From NCBI RefSeq assembly GCF_014649495.1, contig NZ_BMTD01000020.1:62001-126000 (forward strand): a DNA stretch of 64,000 bases. The letters are read 5' to 3'. Shown here one piece after another: positions 1 to 8,974 of the stretch (the stretch's first letter is position 1; each line of letters opens with the position of its first letter). Source of the stretch: Streptomyces filipinensis. GTDB lineage: Bacteria; Actinomycetota; Actinomycetes; Streptomycetales; Streptomycetaceae. The notes under the pieces were generated by a model that did no database searches, had not been told where the DNA came from, and was given only the letters and a program-made list of their open reading frames with translations. Position numbers and translations under genes: made by a program.

Positions 1-44
1 TGAACATGGCCCAGGGTGCCGGGCTTCTTCGCGACAGGGGAATT

Positions 45-114
45 CGCTCATTGGAGCGAGTGGCCGCACAATTCAACACTTGTCAATGAGGCTTCACTCA
101 AAGGTTGTTGAGTG
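45..114. promoter_or_regulatory. Two inverted repeats upstream of pyk
   Basis: Two short inverted repeats lie upstream of the pyk start. The first is TCGCTC-ATTG-GAGCGA at 44-59. The second is CACTCAA-N6-TTGAGTG at 95-114. They lie about 105 and 50 bases before the coding sequence and could be operator sites or, for the first, the tail of a terminator from a gene left of the window. No regulator can be named. Confidence 0.35.
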
Positions 115-151
115 GTCATGTGAGCCAGATTCTCTACCCACGGGTAAGGCC

Positions 152-157
152 TAGGCT
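152..157 (+). promoter_or_regulatory. Putative -10 box of a leaderless pyk transcript
   Basis: TAGGCT ends 6 bases before the ATG at 164, and no Shine-Dalgarno sequence lies between. This spacing would start the RNA at or next to the start codon. No good -35 hexamer is obvious. Confidence 0.45.
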
Positions 158-163
158 CGACAT

Positions 164-1600
164 ATGCGCCGAGCAAAGATCGTCTGTACTCTGGGGCCCG
201 CCACCGACTCGTACGACCAGATCAAGGCACTGGTCGACGCGGGAATGGACGTCGCCCGCTTCAATCTCAGCCACGGCACGCACGCCGAACACGAGGAGCG
301 CTACCGGCGCGTGCGCAAGGCGGCCGACGAGACGGGGCGCAGTGTCGGGCTGCTCGCCGACCTTCAAGGTCCGAAGATCCGGCTCGGCCGTTTCGCGGAA
401 GGCCCCGTACTCCTTGAACGCGGCGACACCTTCACCATCACCGTGGAGGAGGGCGTCGAGGGCGACCGCCACCAGTGCGGCACCACCTACGCCGGTCTCG
501 CCGCCGACGTCAGCCCCGGCGAGCGCGTCCTCGTGGACGACGGCAAGGTCTGCCTGGAGGTCACCGACGTCGACGGTCCTCGCGTGCGCACCCGCGTGGT
601 CGAGGGCGGGGTGATCTCCGACCACAAGGGCCTGAACCTCCCCGGCGTCGCCGTCTCCGTCCCCGCCCTCTCCGGGAAGGACGAGGACGACCTGCGCTGG
701 GCGCTGCGCGCCGGCTTCGACGTCATCGCCCTCTCCTTCGTCCGCAGCGGCGACGACGCCAGGGACGTGCACCGCATCATGGCCGAGGAGGGCCGGCGCC
801 TCCCGGTGATCGCCAAGGTCGAGAAGCCGCAGGCCGTGGCGAACCTCGACGGCATCGTGGCCGCCTTCGACGGGCTCATGGTCGCGCGCGGCGACCTGGG
901 CGTGGAGATGCCGCTGGAGCAGGTGCCGATCGTGCAGAAGCGCGCGATCAAGCTCGCCAGGCGCAACGCCAAGCCGGTCATCGTCGCCACCCAGATGCTC
1001 GACTCGATGATCGACAACTCCCGGCCGACCCGCGCCGAGGCCTCCGACGTGGCCAACGCGGTCCTCGACGGCACGGACGCGGTGATGCTGTCCGGCGAGA
1101 CCAGCGTCGGCACGTACCCGGTCGAGACCGTGCGCACCATGGCGAAGATCGTCGCGGCGGCGGAGGAGGACATGCTGGCGGGGGGCCTGCCCCCGCTGAC
1201 CGAGCGGAACAAGCCACGAACCCAGGGCGGTGCGGTGGCCCGGGCCGCCGCCGAGATGGGTGACTTCCTCGGCGCGAAGTTCCTGGTGGCGTTCACGCAG
1301 TCGGGAGACACCGCCCGCCGGCTGTCCCGCTACCGCTCGCCGATCCCGCTGCTCGCCTTCACCCCGGAGCCGGCCACCCGCTCCCAGCTCAGCCTCACCT
1401 GGGGCGCCGAGACGTTCCTCGGCCCGCACGTCGACTCCACCGACGCCATGGTCGACCAGGTGGACGAGCTGCTGCTGAAGTACGGACGCTGCGAGAAGGG
1501 TGACGTCGTGGTGATCACGGCGGGCTCCCCGCCCGGGGTCTCCGGCTCGACGAACATGGTCCGGGTGCACCACATCGGCGAGGACGACAGGCCCAGGTGA
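164..1600 (+). CDS. pyk: Pyruvate kinase
   Basis: Converts phosphoenolpyruvate and ADP to pyruvate and ATP, the last step of glycolysis, in the cytosol. The 478-residue length is normal for bacterial pyruvate kinases. The N-terminus carries the substrate and nucleotide-binding strand KIVCTLGPAT (residues 5-14) and RFNLSHG (32-38). The catalytic-lysine motif AKVEKPQ lies near residues 216-222 and the metal/PEP motif MVARGDLGVE at 239-248, followed by the T-Q-M-L-D-S-M helix and MLSGETSVGTYP. The C-terminal domain is complete. The start at 164 begins right at the conserved strand and lacks a Shine-Dalgarno sequence, consistent with a leaderless mRNA. Streptomyces usually carry two pyk paralogues, and I cannot tell from one locus which this is. 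Confidence 0.97.
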   Translation: MRRAKIVCTLGPATDSYDQIKALVDAGMDVARFNLSHGTHAEHEERYRRVRKAADETGRSVGLLADLQGPKIRLGRFAEGPVLLERGDTFTITVEEGVEGDRHQCGTTYAGLAADVSPGERVLVDDGKVCLEVTDVDGPRVRTRVVEGGVISDHKGLNLPGVAVSVPALSGKDEDDLRWALRAGFDVIALSFVRSGDDARDVHRIMAEEGRRLPVIAKVEKPQAVANLDGIVAAFDGLMVARGDLGVEMPLEQVPIVQKRAIKLARRNAKPVIVATQMLDSMIDNSRPTRAEASDVANAVLDGTDAVMLSGETSVGTYPVETVRTMAKIVAAAEEDMLAGGLPPLTERNKPRTQGGAVARAAAEMGDFLGAKFLVAFTQSGDTARRLSRYRSPIPLLAFTPEPATRSQLSLTWGAETFLGPHVDSTDAMVDQVDELLLKYGRCEKGDVVVITAGSPPGVSGSTNMVRVHHIGEDDRPR

Positions 1601-1619
1601 CGGCCCCGGTAACGGCGAA

Positions 1620-1642
1620 GGGCCCCTCACCGAGAGGGGCCC
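1620..1642 (+). terminator. Terminator hairpin after pyk
   Basis: Perfect 9-bp stem GGGCCCCTC/GAGGGGCCC with a 5-base loop, 20 bases after the pyk stop. It has no T-tract, as is usual in Streptomyces. It also lies just past the 3' end of the convergent tRNA and may end both transcripts. Confidence 0.8.
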
Positions 1643-1676
1643 GCCGGAAGCGCTGACCTTGGAATCCAAGGAAAAG

Positions 1677-1751
1677 TGCCCCGGGTCGGACTCGAACCGA
1701 CACTGTACGGGTTTTGAATCCGTTGCCTGCTGCCAATTGGGCTACCGGGGC
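1677..1751 (-). tRNA. tRNA with anticodon CAA (Leu, codon UUG), class I shape
   Basis: The minus strand folds as a cloverleaf. The 7-bp acceptor stem GCCCCGG/CCGGGGC pairs perfectly (1745-1751 with 1678-1684). The D-arm has 3 pairs and GG in its loop. The anticodon arm is ACGGA-TTCAAAA-CCCGT, and the T-arm is GTCGG-TTCGAGT-CCGAC. Loop position gives anticodon CAA, reading the leucine codon UUG. The discriminator base is A and CCA is not encoded. Two things are odd. The variable region is only about 5 bases (ACAGT), whereas bacterial tRNA-Leu normally has a long variable arm, and the last pair of the anticodon stem is an A-C mismatch. The tRNA call is strong; the amino-acid identity is less sure. 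Confidence 0.85.
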
Positions 1752-1850
1752 TCGCAGAATCAAAGGTTTCCCCCGACCCTCCGCGCGTCCACCATACCGT
1801 AGCTAGGTAGGCTCTTGTCAGCAGTACCCTGCCTGGAACGAGGAGCCCCC

Positions 1851-2507
1851 GTGACCGCCGAGTCGCCCCAGCCCGTAGACGCGCCCGACGACGACAAGTC
1901 GCACGTGCCTCCGCTGACGACCCGTGTCGTCATCGCCGAGGACGAGGCGCTGATCCGGCTCGACCTGAAGGAGATGCTGGAGGAGGAGGGGTACACCGTC
2001 GTCGGCGAGGCCGGTGACGGCGAGCAGGCCGTCGAGCTGGCCCGCGAGCACAAGCCGGACCTGGTCATCCTCGATGTGAAGATGCCCAAGCTGGACGGCA
2101 TCTCCGCGGCCGAGAAGATCGCCGAGGAGTCCATCGCTCCGGTCCTGATGCTCACCGCCTTCTCGCAGCGCGACCTCGTCGAGCGCGCCCGGGACGCCGG
2201 CGCCATGGCGTACCTGGTCAAGCCGTTCAGCAAGAGCGACGTGGTCCCCGCCATCGAGATGGCCGTCTCCCGTTTCACCGAGCTGAAGCAGCTGGAGAAG
2301 GAGGTCGCCGACCTCACCCAGCGCCTGGAGACCCGCAAGCTGGTCGACCGCGCCAAGTCCGTTCTGCAGACGGAGTACGGGCTGACCGAGCCGGCCGCGT
2401 TCCGCTGGATCCAGAAGACCTCGATGGACCGCCGCCTGTCGATGCAGCAGGTCGCCGAGGCGGTCATCGCGGACAACGAGGAGAAGAAGGCGGCCAAGAA
2501 GAGCTGA
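1851..2507 (+). CDS. pdtaR: Response regulator with ANTAR RNA-binding domain (PdtaR-like)
   Basis: Two-component response regulator acting on RNA rather than DNA. It has an N-terminal receiver domain with acidic pair E30-D31, predicted phospho-acceptor D75 in LVILDVKMPK, and a conserved lysine in YLVKPF. A linker helix and a C-terminal ANTAR domain follow (about residues 155-210, TQRLETRKLVDRAK then the A-FRWIQKTSMDRR segment). ANTAR domains bind tandem hairpins in nascent RNA and prevent termination. The partner kinase in relatives is PdtaS; none is encoded nearby. GTG at 1851 is preferred over the in-frame TTG at 1815 because AGGAG lies 5 bases before it; it gives 218 residues. The gene is single and convergent with the liv operon. 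Confidence 0.92.
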   Translation: MTAESPQPVDAPDDDKSHVPPLTTRVVIAEDEALIRLDLKEMLEEEGYTVVGEAGDGEQAVELAREHKPDLVILDVKMPKLDGISAAEKIAEESIAPVLMLTAFSQRDLVERARDAGAMAYLVKPFSKSDVVPAIEMAVSRFTELKQLEKEVADLTQRLETRKLVDRAKSVLQTEYGLTEPAAFRWIQKTSMDRRLSMQQVAEAVIADNEEKKAAKKS

Positions 2508-2508
2508 A

Positions 2509-2532
2509 CCCCGCGTCCCGAGGGGCGCGGGG
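2509..2532. terminator. Hairpin between pdtaR and livF
   Basis: Stem of 11 pairs including one G-T wobble (CCCCGCGTCCC against GGGGCGCGGGG) with a very short loop. It lies directly after the pdtaR stop and 17 bases from the end of convergent livF, so it can serve both strands. Confidence 0.7.
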
Positions 2533-2548
2533 CTCGGCGTGGCCCGGC

Positions 2549-3265
2549 TCAGTCCTCGCCCAGGTAGGCCTTCCGCACCGACTCGTCGTGCAGCAGATCC
2601 TGCCCTGTGCCGGACAGGACGACGGTGCCGACCTCCATGACATGGCCCTGGTCGGCGAGCGAGAGCGCCGCCTGGGCGTTCTGCTCGACCAGCAGGATCG
2701 TCGTGCCCTGGGACTTCAGCTCGGCGATCGTCGCCATGATCTTCTGCATCATGATCGGCGACAGACCCATGGACGGCTCGTCCAGCATCAGCAGCTTGGG
2801 CCGGGACATCAGCGCCCTGCCCATCGCGAGCATCTGCTGCTCACCGCCGGAGAGGGTGCCGGCGGCCTGCTTGCGCCGCTCCCCGAGGATCGGGAAGAGG
2901 TCGTAGGCACGCTGGATGTCCTTCTCGATGCCCTCCTTGTCCTTGCGGAGGAAGGCGCCGAGCTGCAGGTTCTCGGTGATGCTCAGGCGCGGGAAGATGT
3001 GCCGGCCCTCGGGGGAGTGGGCGAGCCCGAGCGCGACGATCTTGTGCGCCGGGACCCCGCTGAGCGGCTTGCCGTCGAAGACGATCCTTCCCGAGGTGGG
3101 CTTGAGCAGACCCGACAGGGTGCGCAGGGTCGTCGTCTTGCCGGCGCCGTTGGTGCCGATGAGGGTGACGACCTGGCCGGCCTCGACGCTGAACGAGATG
3201 CCCTTGACGGCCTCGATCTTGCCGTAGGCGACCCTGAGGTCCTCGACCTCCAGCAGTGCGGTCAC
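2549..3265 (-). CDS. livF: Branched-chain amino-acid ABC transporter ATPase LivF
   Basis: One of two cytosolic ATPases energising uptake of leucine, isoleucine and valine. The 238-residue length is standard for LivF. It carries Walker A GTNGAGKTT near residue 37, the ABC signature LSGGEQQ, Walker B LLMLDEPS and the switch-histidine region. It is the last gene of the operon livK-livH-livM-livG-livF and overlaps the end of livG by 4 bases (3262-3265), which suggests translational coupling. A terminator hairpin follows. Confidence 0.95.
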   Translation of the reverse strand: MTALLEVEDLRVAYGKIEAVKGISFSVEAGQVVTLIGTNGAGKTTTLRTLSGLLKPTSGRIVFDGKPLSGVPAHKIVALGLAHSPEGRHIFPRLSITENLQLGAFLRKDKEGIEKDIQRAYDLFPILGERRKQAAGTLSGGEQQMLAMGRALMSRPKLLMLDEPSMGLSPIMMQKIMATIAELKSQGTTILLVEQNAQAALSLADQGHVMEVGTVVLSGTGQDLLHDESVRKAYLGED

Positions 3266-4257
3266 TGGGCCTCTCCCTCGGTGGTGCCGGTGCTCTCCGC
3301 GTCGGTGGTGTCCTCCGGGTCACCGGTGCTCTCCGCGACGGCGGTCTCGGATTCGGTCTCGGACGGGGTGGCGGTGTCGGACTCCGACGCGGCAGCGGTC
3401 CCGGTCTCGGACGGCGCAGCGGTGTCGGACTCCGACGCGGCGGCCGCTTCCGCGGCCTCGACCTCCGCGGCCTCCGCCTCTCCCGGGTCGCCCTCGAAGG
3501 GCTCGCCCAGATAGGCGGCGACGACGCGTTCGTCGGCCTGTACGACCTCGGAGGTGCCCTCGACGAGCTTCTCGCCCTGGACGAGCACGGCGACCCGGTC
3601 GCACAGGTTGAAGATGAAGCGCATGTCGTGCTCGATGACGAGGACGGCGACGCCCTTGTCCCGGATGGCGAAGACCAGTTCCTCCGTCGCCCGGGTCTCC
3701 TGCGGGTTCATGCCGGCCGTCGGCTCGTCGAGCAGCAGCAGCCCCGGCTCGCTCGCCAGTGCCCGCGCGATCTCCAGCTTGCGCTGCTCGCCGTAGGGCA
3801 GGTTGCGCGCGAGGTGGTCGCGTTTGGCGGCGAGGCCGACGAACTCCAGGAGCTCCATGGCCTTCGCCTCGGACTCCTTCTCGGCCTTGCGGAACCCGGG
3901 GCCGCGCAGCAGCGCGGACCACAGGCCCTCCTTGGTCCGCGTGTGGCGGCCCACGAGGACGTTCTCCAGAACGGTCATGTTGGCGAAGAGCCGGATGTTC
4001 TGGAACGTACGGGCGATGCCCGCCTGCGTCACCAGGTGCGGCTTGGGCGGCAGGACCCGGCCCTGGTAGGCGACCGTGCCCTCGGTCGGGACGTACAGAC
4101 CGGTGAGGCAGTTGAAGAAGGTCGTCTTGCCGGCGCCGTTGGGGCCGATGAGACCGACGATCTCGCCGCTGTTGACCGTGAAGTCGACGGACCGGACGGC
4201 GGTCAGACCGCCGAAACGCATGGTGACGTCACGGGCTTCGAGTACAGGTGTCGTCAT
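3262..4257 (-). CDS. livG: Branched-chain amino-acid ABC transporter ATPase LivG with acidic tail
   Basis: Second ATPase of the liv importer. Residues 1-255 form a normal LivG domain with Walker A GPNGAGKTT, the LivG-type signature LPYGEQRK, Walker B LLLLDEPT and a D-loop. From about residue 258 to 331 the protein continues into a low-complexity tail rich in Glu, Ser, Thr and Ala with repeated S-E-S-D-T-A type units. Typical LivG proteins end near residue 255, so the tail is an extra of about 75 residues. It is encoded by locally repetitive DNA (3290-3480). The ATPase itself looks intact. A 6-base gap separates it from livM. Confidence 0.95.
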   Translation of the reverse strand: MTTPVLEARDVTMRFGGLTAVRSVDFTVNSGEIVGLIGPNGAGKTTFFNCLTGLYVPTEGTVAYQGRVLPPKPHLVTQAGIARTFQNIRLFANMTVLENVLVGRHTRTKEGLWSALLRGPGFRKAEKESEAKAMELLEFVGLAAKRDHLARNLPYGEQRKLEIARALASEPGLLLLDEPTAGMNPQETRATEELVFAIRDKGVAVLVIEHDMRFIFNLCDRVAVLVQGEKLVEGTSEVVQADERVVAAYLGEPFEGDPGEAEAAEVEAAEAAAASESDTAAPSETGTAAASESDTATPSETESETAVAESTGDPEDTTDAESTGTTEGEAQ

Positions 4258-4263
4258 GGTTCC

Positions 4264-6054
4264 TTACGCCCCTGCCTTGGTGACGGCCGGATCGTCCGTG
4301 AGCGTCGTCTGCGCCGGTACGTCGAGCTGGCCGGTCTCGTGGAACTCCAGCTGGCGGCGGCGGTTGGCGATGATGCCCTCCGGCCGGAACCGCATCAGCA
4401 GGATCAGCGCGATACCGAAGGCGAACAGCTCGTAGTTCTGCAGGAACTGGAGCTTCTCCGGGACCAGGTAGAGCACGCTCGCGCCGAGCAGCGGGCCGCT
4501 GACGGTGCCCATGCCGCCGAGGACGACGGCGGCCAGGAGGAAGGCCGAGTTGGGCGGGGCGGCGCCGGCGAACTGGTACGGCTGCGGGTTCACGCTGTAG
4601 TTGACGTGCGCCATCACGGTGCCGGCGAGGCCCGCGAGGGACGCGCCGAGGGCGAAGGCGATCAGCTTGACGCGGAAGCCGTTGATGCCCATGGCGGTGG
4701 CGGCGGTCTCGTCCTCGCGGATGGCGATCCAGGAGCGGCCGATGCGGGAGTCGGCGGCGCGCGTGAAGACGAGGACGACGATCGCCGTGATGACGAGCAT
4801 CAGGAAGAGGTAGTTGGCGAAGCGGCCGAGGGTGAATCCGGCGACGTCGTGCGCGTCACCCAGGTTGAACCCGAAGATGTTGATGTCGGGGATCTGGGTG
4901 ATGCCGTTGGGGCCCCGGGTGACGTTCGGACCGGAGTCGCCGTCCAGGCTGTTGACGGTGATGCGGAAGATCTCTCCGAAGCCGAGGGTGACGATGGCCA
5001 GGTAGTCGCCGCGCAGTCGCAGCGTGGGCCCGCCGATCAGGACGCCGAAGACCAGCGAGGCGCCCATACCGGTGACGGCCGCCGCCCAGAAGGGGAAGTG
5101 GACGGAGTAGGGGGAGTACTCCGAGCCGGAGACCAGCGCGGCGGCGTAGGCGCCGACGCCCAGGAAGGCGACGTAACCGAGGTCGAGCAGACCCGTGAGG
5201 CCGACGACGATGTTCAGGCCCAGGGCGACGGTGGCGAAGATGAGGATGTTGACGCCGATGTTGGCGTTGTGGTCGTCGCTCTGGGTGAAGGGGAAGATCA
5301 CGGCCGCGACGAAGGCCAGGGTGGTGGCGAAGCCCTTGTGGCGGGCGGACATCGTCGCGTACCGGTCGAGCAGTCCGGCGTGGACCAGCCCCCAGGCACC
5401 GAAGGCCAGGACGAGCAGGAAGCCGATGAAGGTCTCGCTGTCGTCGTCGTTGATGCCGATGCCATAGGTGAACACCACGAGGCCGAGGGCGGTGCCCACG
5501 GTGATGACGGCACGCTCGGCGAGCGGCGAGAGCGTCCCGTGGCGAGGCTGGTCGGGCTTGGCGAAGTAGCCGCGCAGGCCCGTGCCGGGGGCCGGGTGGG
5601 GCAGCGCGAGGGCACCGACGACGGGCAGGGCGGAGGCCGCCATCGCCACGAAGGCGCCGGGGTCCAGGTTCACCAGGCCGCCGAGGTCCACGGCGATGGC
5701 GATGCCCGTGAACCAGCAGACGGCGAACGCCGAGAGGGCGATCAGGAAGACGGGTGTGGTGGCCTTGCCCGGGTTCAGCCAGTTCAGCCCTCGTACGTTC
5801 CACAGGGCGAGCCCGTAGAGCAGGGTGAGGGCGCCGGCCACGAGAGCGATGACCTGCAGGCCCGCCGGGTAGCCGTAGATCGTCAGGTCGCCGGGGAAGT
5901 CGGAGGTCCAGGTCCAGCTGAGGAAGGTGCTGGCGATGGTGCCGATCGCGCCGATCACGATGAGCAGGCGGGCGGCGGCCCGGGGGAGCGGGACGGGCCC
6001 GCGTCCGGCCGCTTCCGGGGCCTTGGCGGTGGGCTCGGTGGTGGTGTCGGTCAT
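4264..6054 (-). CDS. livM: Branched-chain amino-acid ABC transporter permease LivM, N-terminally extended
   Basis: Membrane permease of the liv importer. The C-terminal half, from about residue 255 (NIGVNILIFATVALGLNIVVG) to the end, is the conserved LivM domain with the GLLDLGYVAFLGVGAY motif and the R-G-D-Y-L-A-I-V-T-L-G-F-G-E coupling segment. Before it stand about 250 residues with roughly six extra hydrophobic segments. The total is 596 residues, against 320-430 for common LivM. ATG at 6054 is chosen because upstream codons in the same frame overlap livH in sense and look unnatural. It follows livH by 5 bases. Confidence 0.94.
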   Translation of the reverse strand: MTDTTTEPTAKAPEAAGRGPVPLPRAAARLLIVIGAIGTIASTFLSWTWTSDFPGDLTIYGYPAGLQVIALVAGALTLLYGLALWNVRGLNWLNPGKATTPVFLIALSAFAVCWFTGIAIAVDLGGLVNLDPGAFVAMAASALPVVGALALPHPAPGTGLRGYFAKPDQPRHGTLSPLAERAVITVGTALGLVVFTYGIGINDDDSETFIGFLLVLAFGAWGLVHAGLLDRYATMSARHKGFATTLAFVAAVIFPFTQSDDHNANIGVNILIFATVALGLNIVVGLTGLLDLGYVAFLGVGAYAAALVSGSEYSPYSVHFPFWAAAVTGMGASLVFGVLIGGPTLRLRGDYLAIVTLGFGEIFRITVNSLDGDSGPNVTRGPNGITQIPDINIFGFNLGDAHDVAGFTLGRFANYLFLMLVITAIVVLVFTRAADSRIGRSWIAIREDETAATAMGINGFRVKLIAFALGASLAGLAGTVMAHVNYSVNPQPYQFAGAAPPNSAFLLAAVVLGGMGTVSGPLLGASVLYLVPEKLQFLQNYELFAFGIALILLMRFRPEGIIANRRRQLEFHETGQLDVPAQTTLTDDPAVTKAGA

Positions 6055-6059
6055 GCTGC

Positions 6060-6998
<939 letters not shown>

Positions 6999-7045
6999 CG
7001 CATGGCCTCCATGTGGTGGGGAGAGTCAAGGGGGCGGTAGAAGGC

Positions 7046-7082
7046 GGGCCGCGCGGTGACGGTGGTCTGCGCCGCGCGGCCC
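7046..7082 (-). terminator. Intercistronic hairpin between livK and livH
   Basis: Perfect 11-bp stem GGGCCGCGCGG/CCGCGCGGCCC with a 15-base loop in the 109-base gap after livK. By analogy with other binding-protein operons it probably attenuates or stabilises the message, giving more LivK than permease. Confidence 0.75.
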
Positions 7083-7107
7083 TGGGGGTGCGATGTGCTG
7101 CGGTGGC

Positions 7108-8331
7108 TTACTTCGGGTTCGCCGTACCGCTCTTGACGGACTTCCAGACACCGTTGGTGACCTGGTAGACGGTCAGCTGCTTGTTCGTGGTGTCGCCGTA
7201 CTCGTCGAACGAGATCTTGCCGGAGATGCCGTCGAAGGAGGTCTTCTGGACGGCGTCGACGACCTGGCTGCGGGCGTCGGAGGGAACCTTGCCGTCCTTC
7301 ACGACCTGGCCGACGGCCTTGATGATGGCGGTGGTGGCGTCGTAGGCGTAGGAGCCGTAGGTGCCGTAGTCACCGGGGTACTTCTTGGCCTTGTAGGTCG
7401 CGACGAAGTCCTTGGCGGCGGGCAGGGTGTCGACGGGGACGCCGATCGAGGTGACCAGGTCGCCCTCGGAGGCCTTCCCGGCGGTTTTGATGTAGGTCGG
7501 GGTGAACATGCCGTCGCCGCCGAACAGCGGGATCTTGGCACCGGCGTCCTTGAGCTGCTTGGTCAGCACCTCGGACTCGTCGTACTGGCCGCCGTAGTAG
7601 AGCACGTCGGCACCGGAATTCTTGATCTTGGTGACCAGCGTGGAGAAGTCACGGTCACCGGTGTTGACGTGGTCGGTGCCGATGACCTTGCCGCCCTGCT
7701 TGACGAACTGCTCCTTGAAGATCTTGGAAAGGCCCGCGCCGTAGGTCTGCTTGTCGTCGACGACGAACGCCTTCTTCTTGTGAATGCCGTTGTAGGCGTA
7801 GTCCGCCGCGTAGGCGCCCTGCAGCGCGTCGGTGGTGGCGGTGCGGAAGTAGGTCTTGAACGGGCGGGACTTGGTGGTCTGCCAGTTCTTGCCCTGGGTC
7901 AGCTCGACACCGGTGTTGGACGGGGAGATCTCCACCAGGTTGGCGGTCGCGAAGACCTGCTGCATCTGCGTGGCCACACCGGAGTTGAGGGGGCCGACCA
8001 CGCCGAGGACGTCCTTGTCGGAGACGAGCTGGGTGGCGTTCTGCTGGCCGGTGGCGGGGATCGCCTTGTCGTCCAGCGCCTTGATCTTGAAGGTGACGCC
8101 CGGGACGGCCTTGTTCTTGTTGGCGTCGTCGACGGCGATCTGGGCGCCGTACTGGATGCCCAGGCCTGTCGCGGAGTTCTGGCCGGTCAGCGGGGCGTCG
8201 ACGCCGATCGTGACCGTCACGTTGCCGCTGTCGCCGCCCTTGTTGTCCTTGTCGCGGGAGCCACACGCGGTGAGGGTCAGAGCTCCGGTGGTCAGCACGG
8301 AGGTAAGAATCACCAGAGAACGCTGTCGCAC
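7108..8331 (-). CDS. livK: Branched-chain amino-acid-binding lipoprotein LivK
   Basis: Extracytoplasmic solute-binding protein that delivers branched-chain amino acids to LivHM. GTG at 8331, with AAAGGA about 8 bases upstream, gives a type II signal peptide: MRQR, a hydrophobic stretch and lipobox LTAC, with the lipidated cysteine at residue 23. The mature part (about 385 residues) has the type I periplasmic-binding fold, with GVDAPLTGQ near the N-terminus and VVGPLNSGVA. The first gene of the operon; the total of 407 residues is normal. An in-frame upstream codon at 8355 would place extra residues before the signal peptide and is less likely. Confidence 0.93.
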   Translation of the reverse strand: MRQRSLVILTSVLTTGALTLTACGSRDKDNKGGDSGNVTVTIGVDAPLTGQNSATGLGIQYGAQIAVDDANKNKAVPGVTFKIKALDDKAIPATGQQNATQLVSDKDVLGVVGPLNSGVATQMQQVFATANLVEISPSNTGVELTQGKNWQTTKSRPFKTYFRTATTDALQGAYAADYAYNGIHKKKAFVVDDKQTYGAGLSKIFKEQFVKQGGKVIGTDHVNTGDRDFSTLVTKIKNSGADVLYYGGQYDESEVLTKQLKDAGAKIPLFGGDGMFTPTYIKTAGKASEGDLVTSIGVPVDTLPAAKDFVATYKAKKYPGDYGTYGSYAYDATTAIIKAVGQVVKDGKVPSDARSQVVDAVQKTSFDGISGKISFDEYGDTTNKQLTVYQVTNGVWKSVKSGTANPK

Positions 8332-8942
8332 AATCGATCCTTTCCGCAGGCACAATCCGCCCCCGTCTCAAGGGGAACGGCGGGTGCCGCGCCGGTACCG
8401 AACTCCCGATGGAGCGGTGACTGGCCGTGACTCTAAGCGTGTGTAGGGAACGTGGAGGAGGGCTTGACCAAGGCTGTGACGCTCTTGTTATGACACGAGG
8501 TAATGGAGAGCGGTACAGCGTGGGGGGAAAGCAGGAATTCAGGCCGATTCACCCCGTCCACATTCTGAGAACCCGCAGGACTCATCGTGATCCGTTCAGG
8601 TGTCTCAGGCGATTTGGTAATGACACATCACTGTTGCCGGGGGCTACTTCCAGGGCCGTGAGAGGCGTTGTCCGCGACGGGAGTCAGGAGTGAAAGAACA
8701 AATGTATATTGCACGCGTATTACGTAGAGTTACGCGAGGGAGGGAAGTCCAGGCTTCGGAAATTCCTCGCGTCTGCGCGCCGGGGCGGGTTCACGCGGGG
8801 GGGGCACGCCCAGGGCGTGCCGGGCCGGCCGGCAAGGGCCCCGGCGGAACGGGGCGGGCCTGGCGGGGATCTGTCGGTCCGTCAACTCATCGGTGCGAGG
8901 GCCGTCTCGCCCGGGCGGCCCGGGGGACCGGGCGCGGCGGTT
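8332..8942. other. Long intergenic region upstream of livK
   Basis: About 610 bases with no supported gene. It must hold the livK promoter, but I cannot assign it with confidence. The part from about 8480 to 8760 is clearly less GC-rich than the surroundings. The heptamer ATGACAC occurs twice (near 8491 and 8620). An inverted repeat CGCGTA-N11-TACGCG lies at 8714-8736. From 8780 the sequence is extremely GC-rich and leads into the thioesterase terminator. Confidence 0.5.
8714..8736. promoter_or_regulatory. Inverted repeat, possible operator
   Basis: CGCGTA and TACGCG separated by 11 bases, within the AT-richer patch upstream of the liv operon. The size and spacing fit a dimeric regulator site; the distance to livK (about 380 bases) is large, so its target is uncertain. 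Confidence 0.3.
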
Positions 8943-8966
8943 CGGCGGGGCCGTGCGGCCCCGCCG
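8943..8966 (-). terminator. Terminator of the thioesterase gene
   Basis: Near-perfect hairpin CGGCGGGGCC-GTGC-GGCCCCGCCG, 10 pairs, starting 8 bases after the thioesterase stop on the minus strand. Confidence 0.8.
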
Positions 8967-8974
8967 ACCTGTCG

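Noticed and set aside
1808..1830. TTGTCAGCA upstream of pdtaR as a further damage-type promoter
   Set aside because: It lacks the GTG end of the element, and no TANNNT box follows at 8 bases.
8427..8693. Small plus-strand frames in the region upstream of livK
   Set aside because: No ribosome site and no domain; codon use is unlike neighbouring genes.
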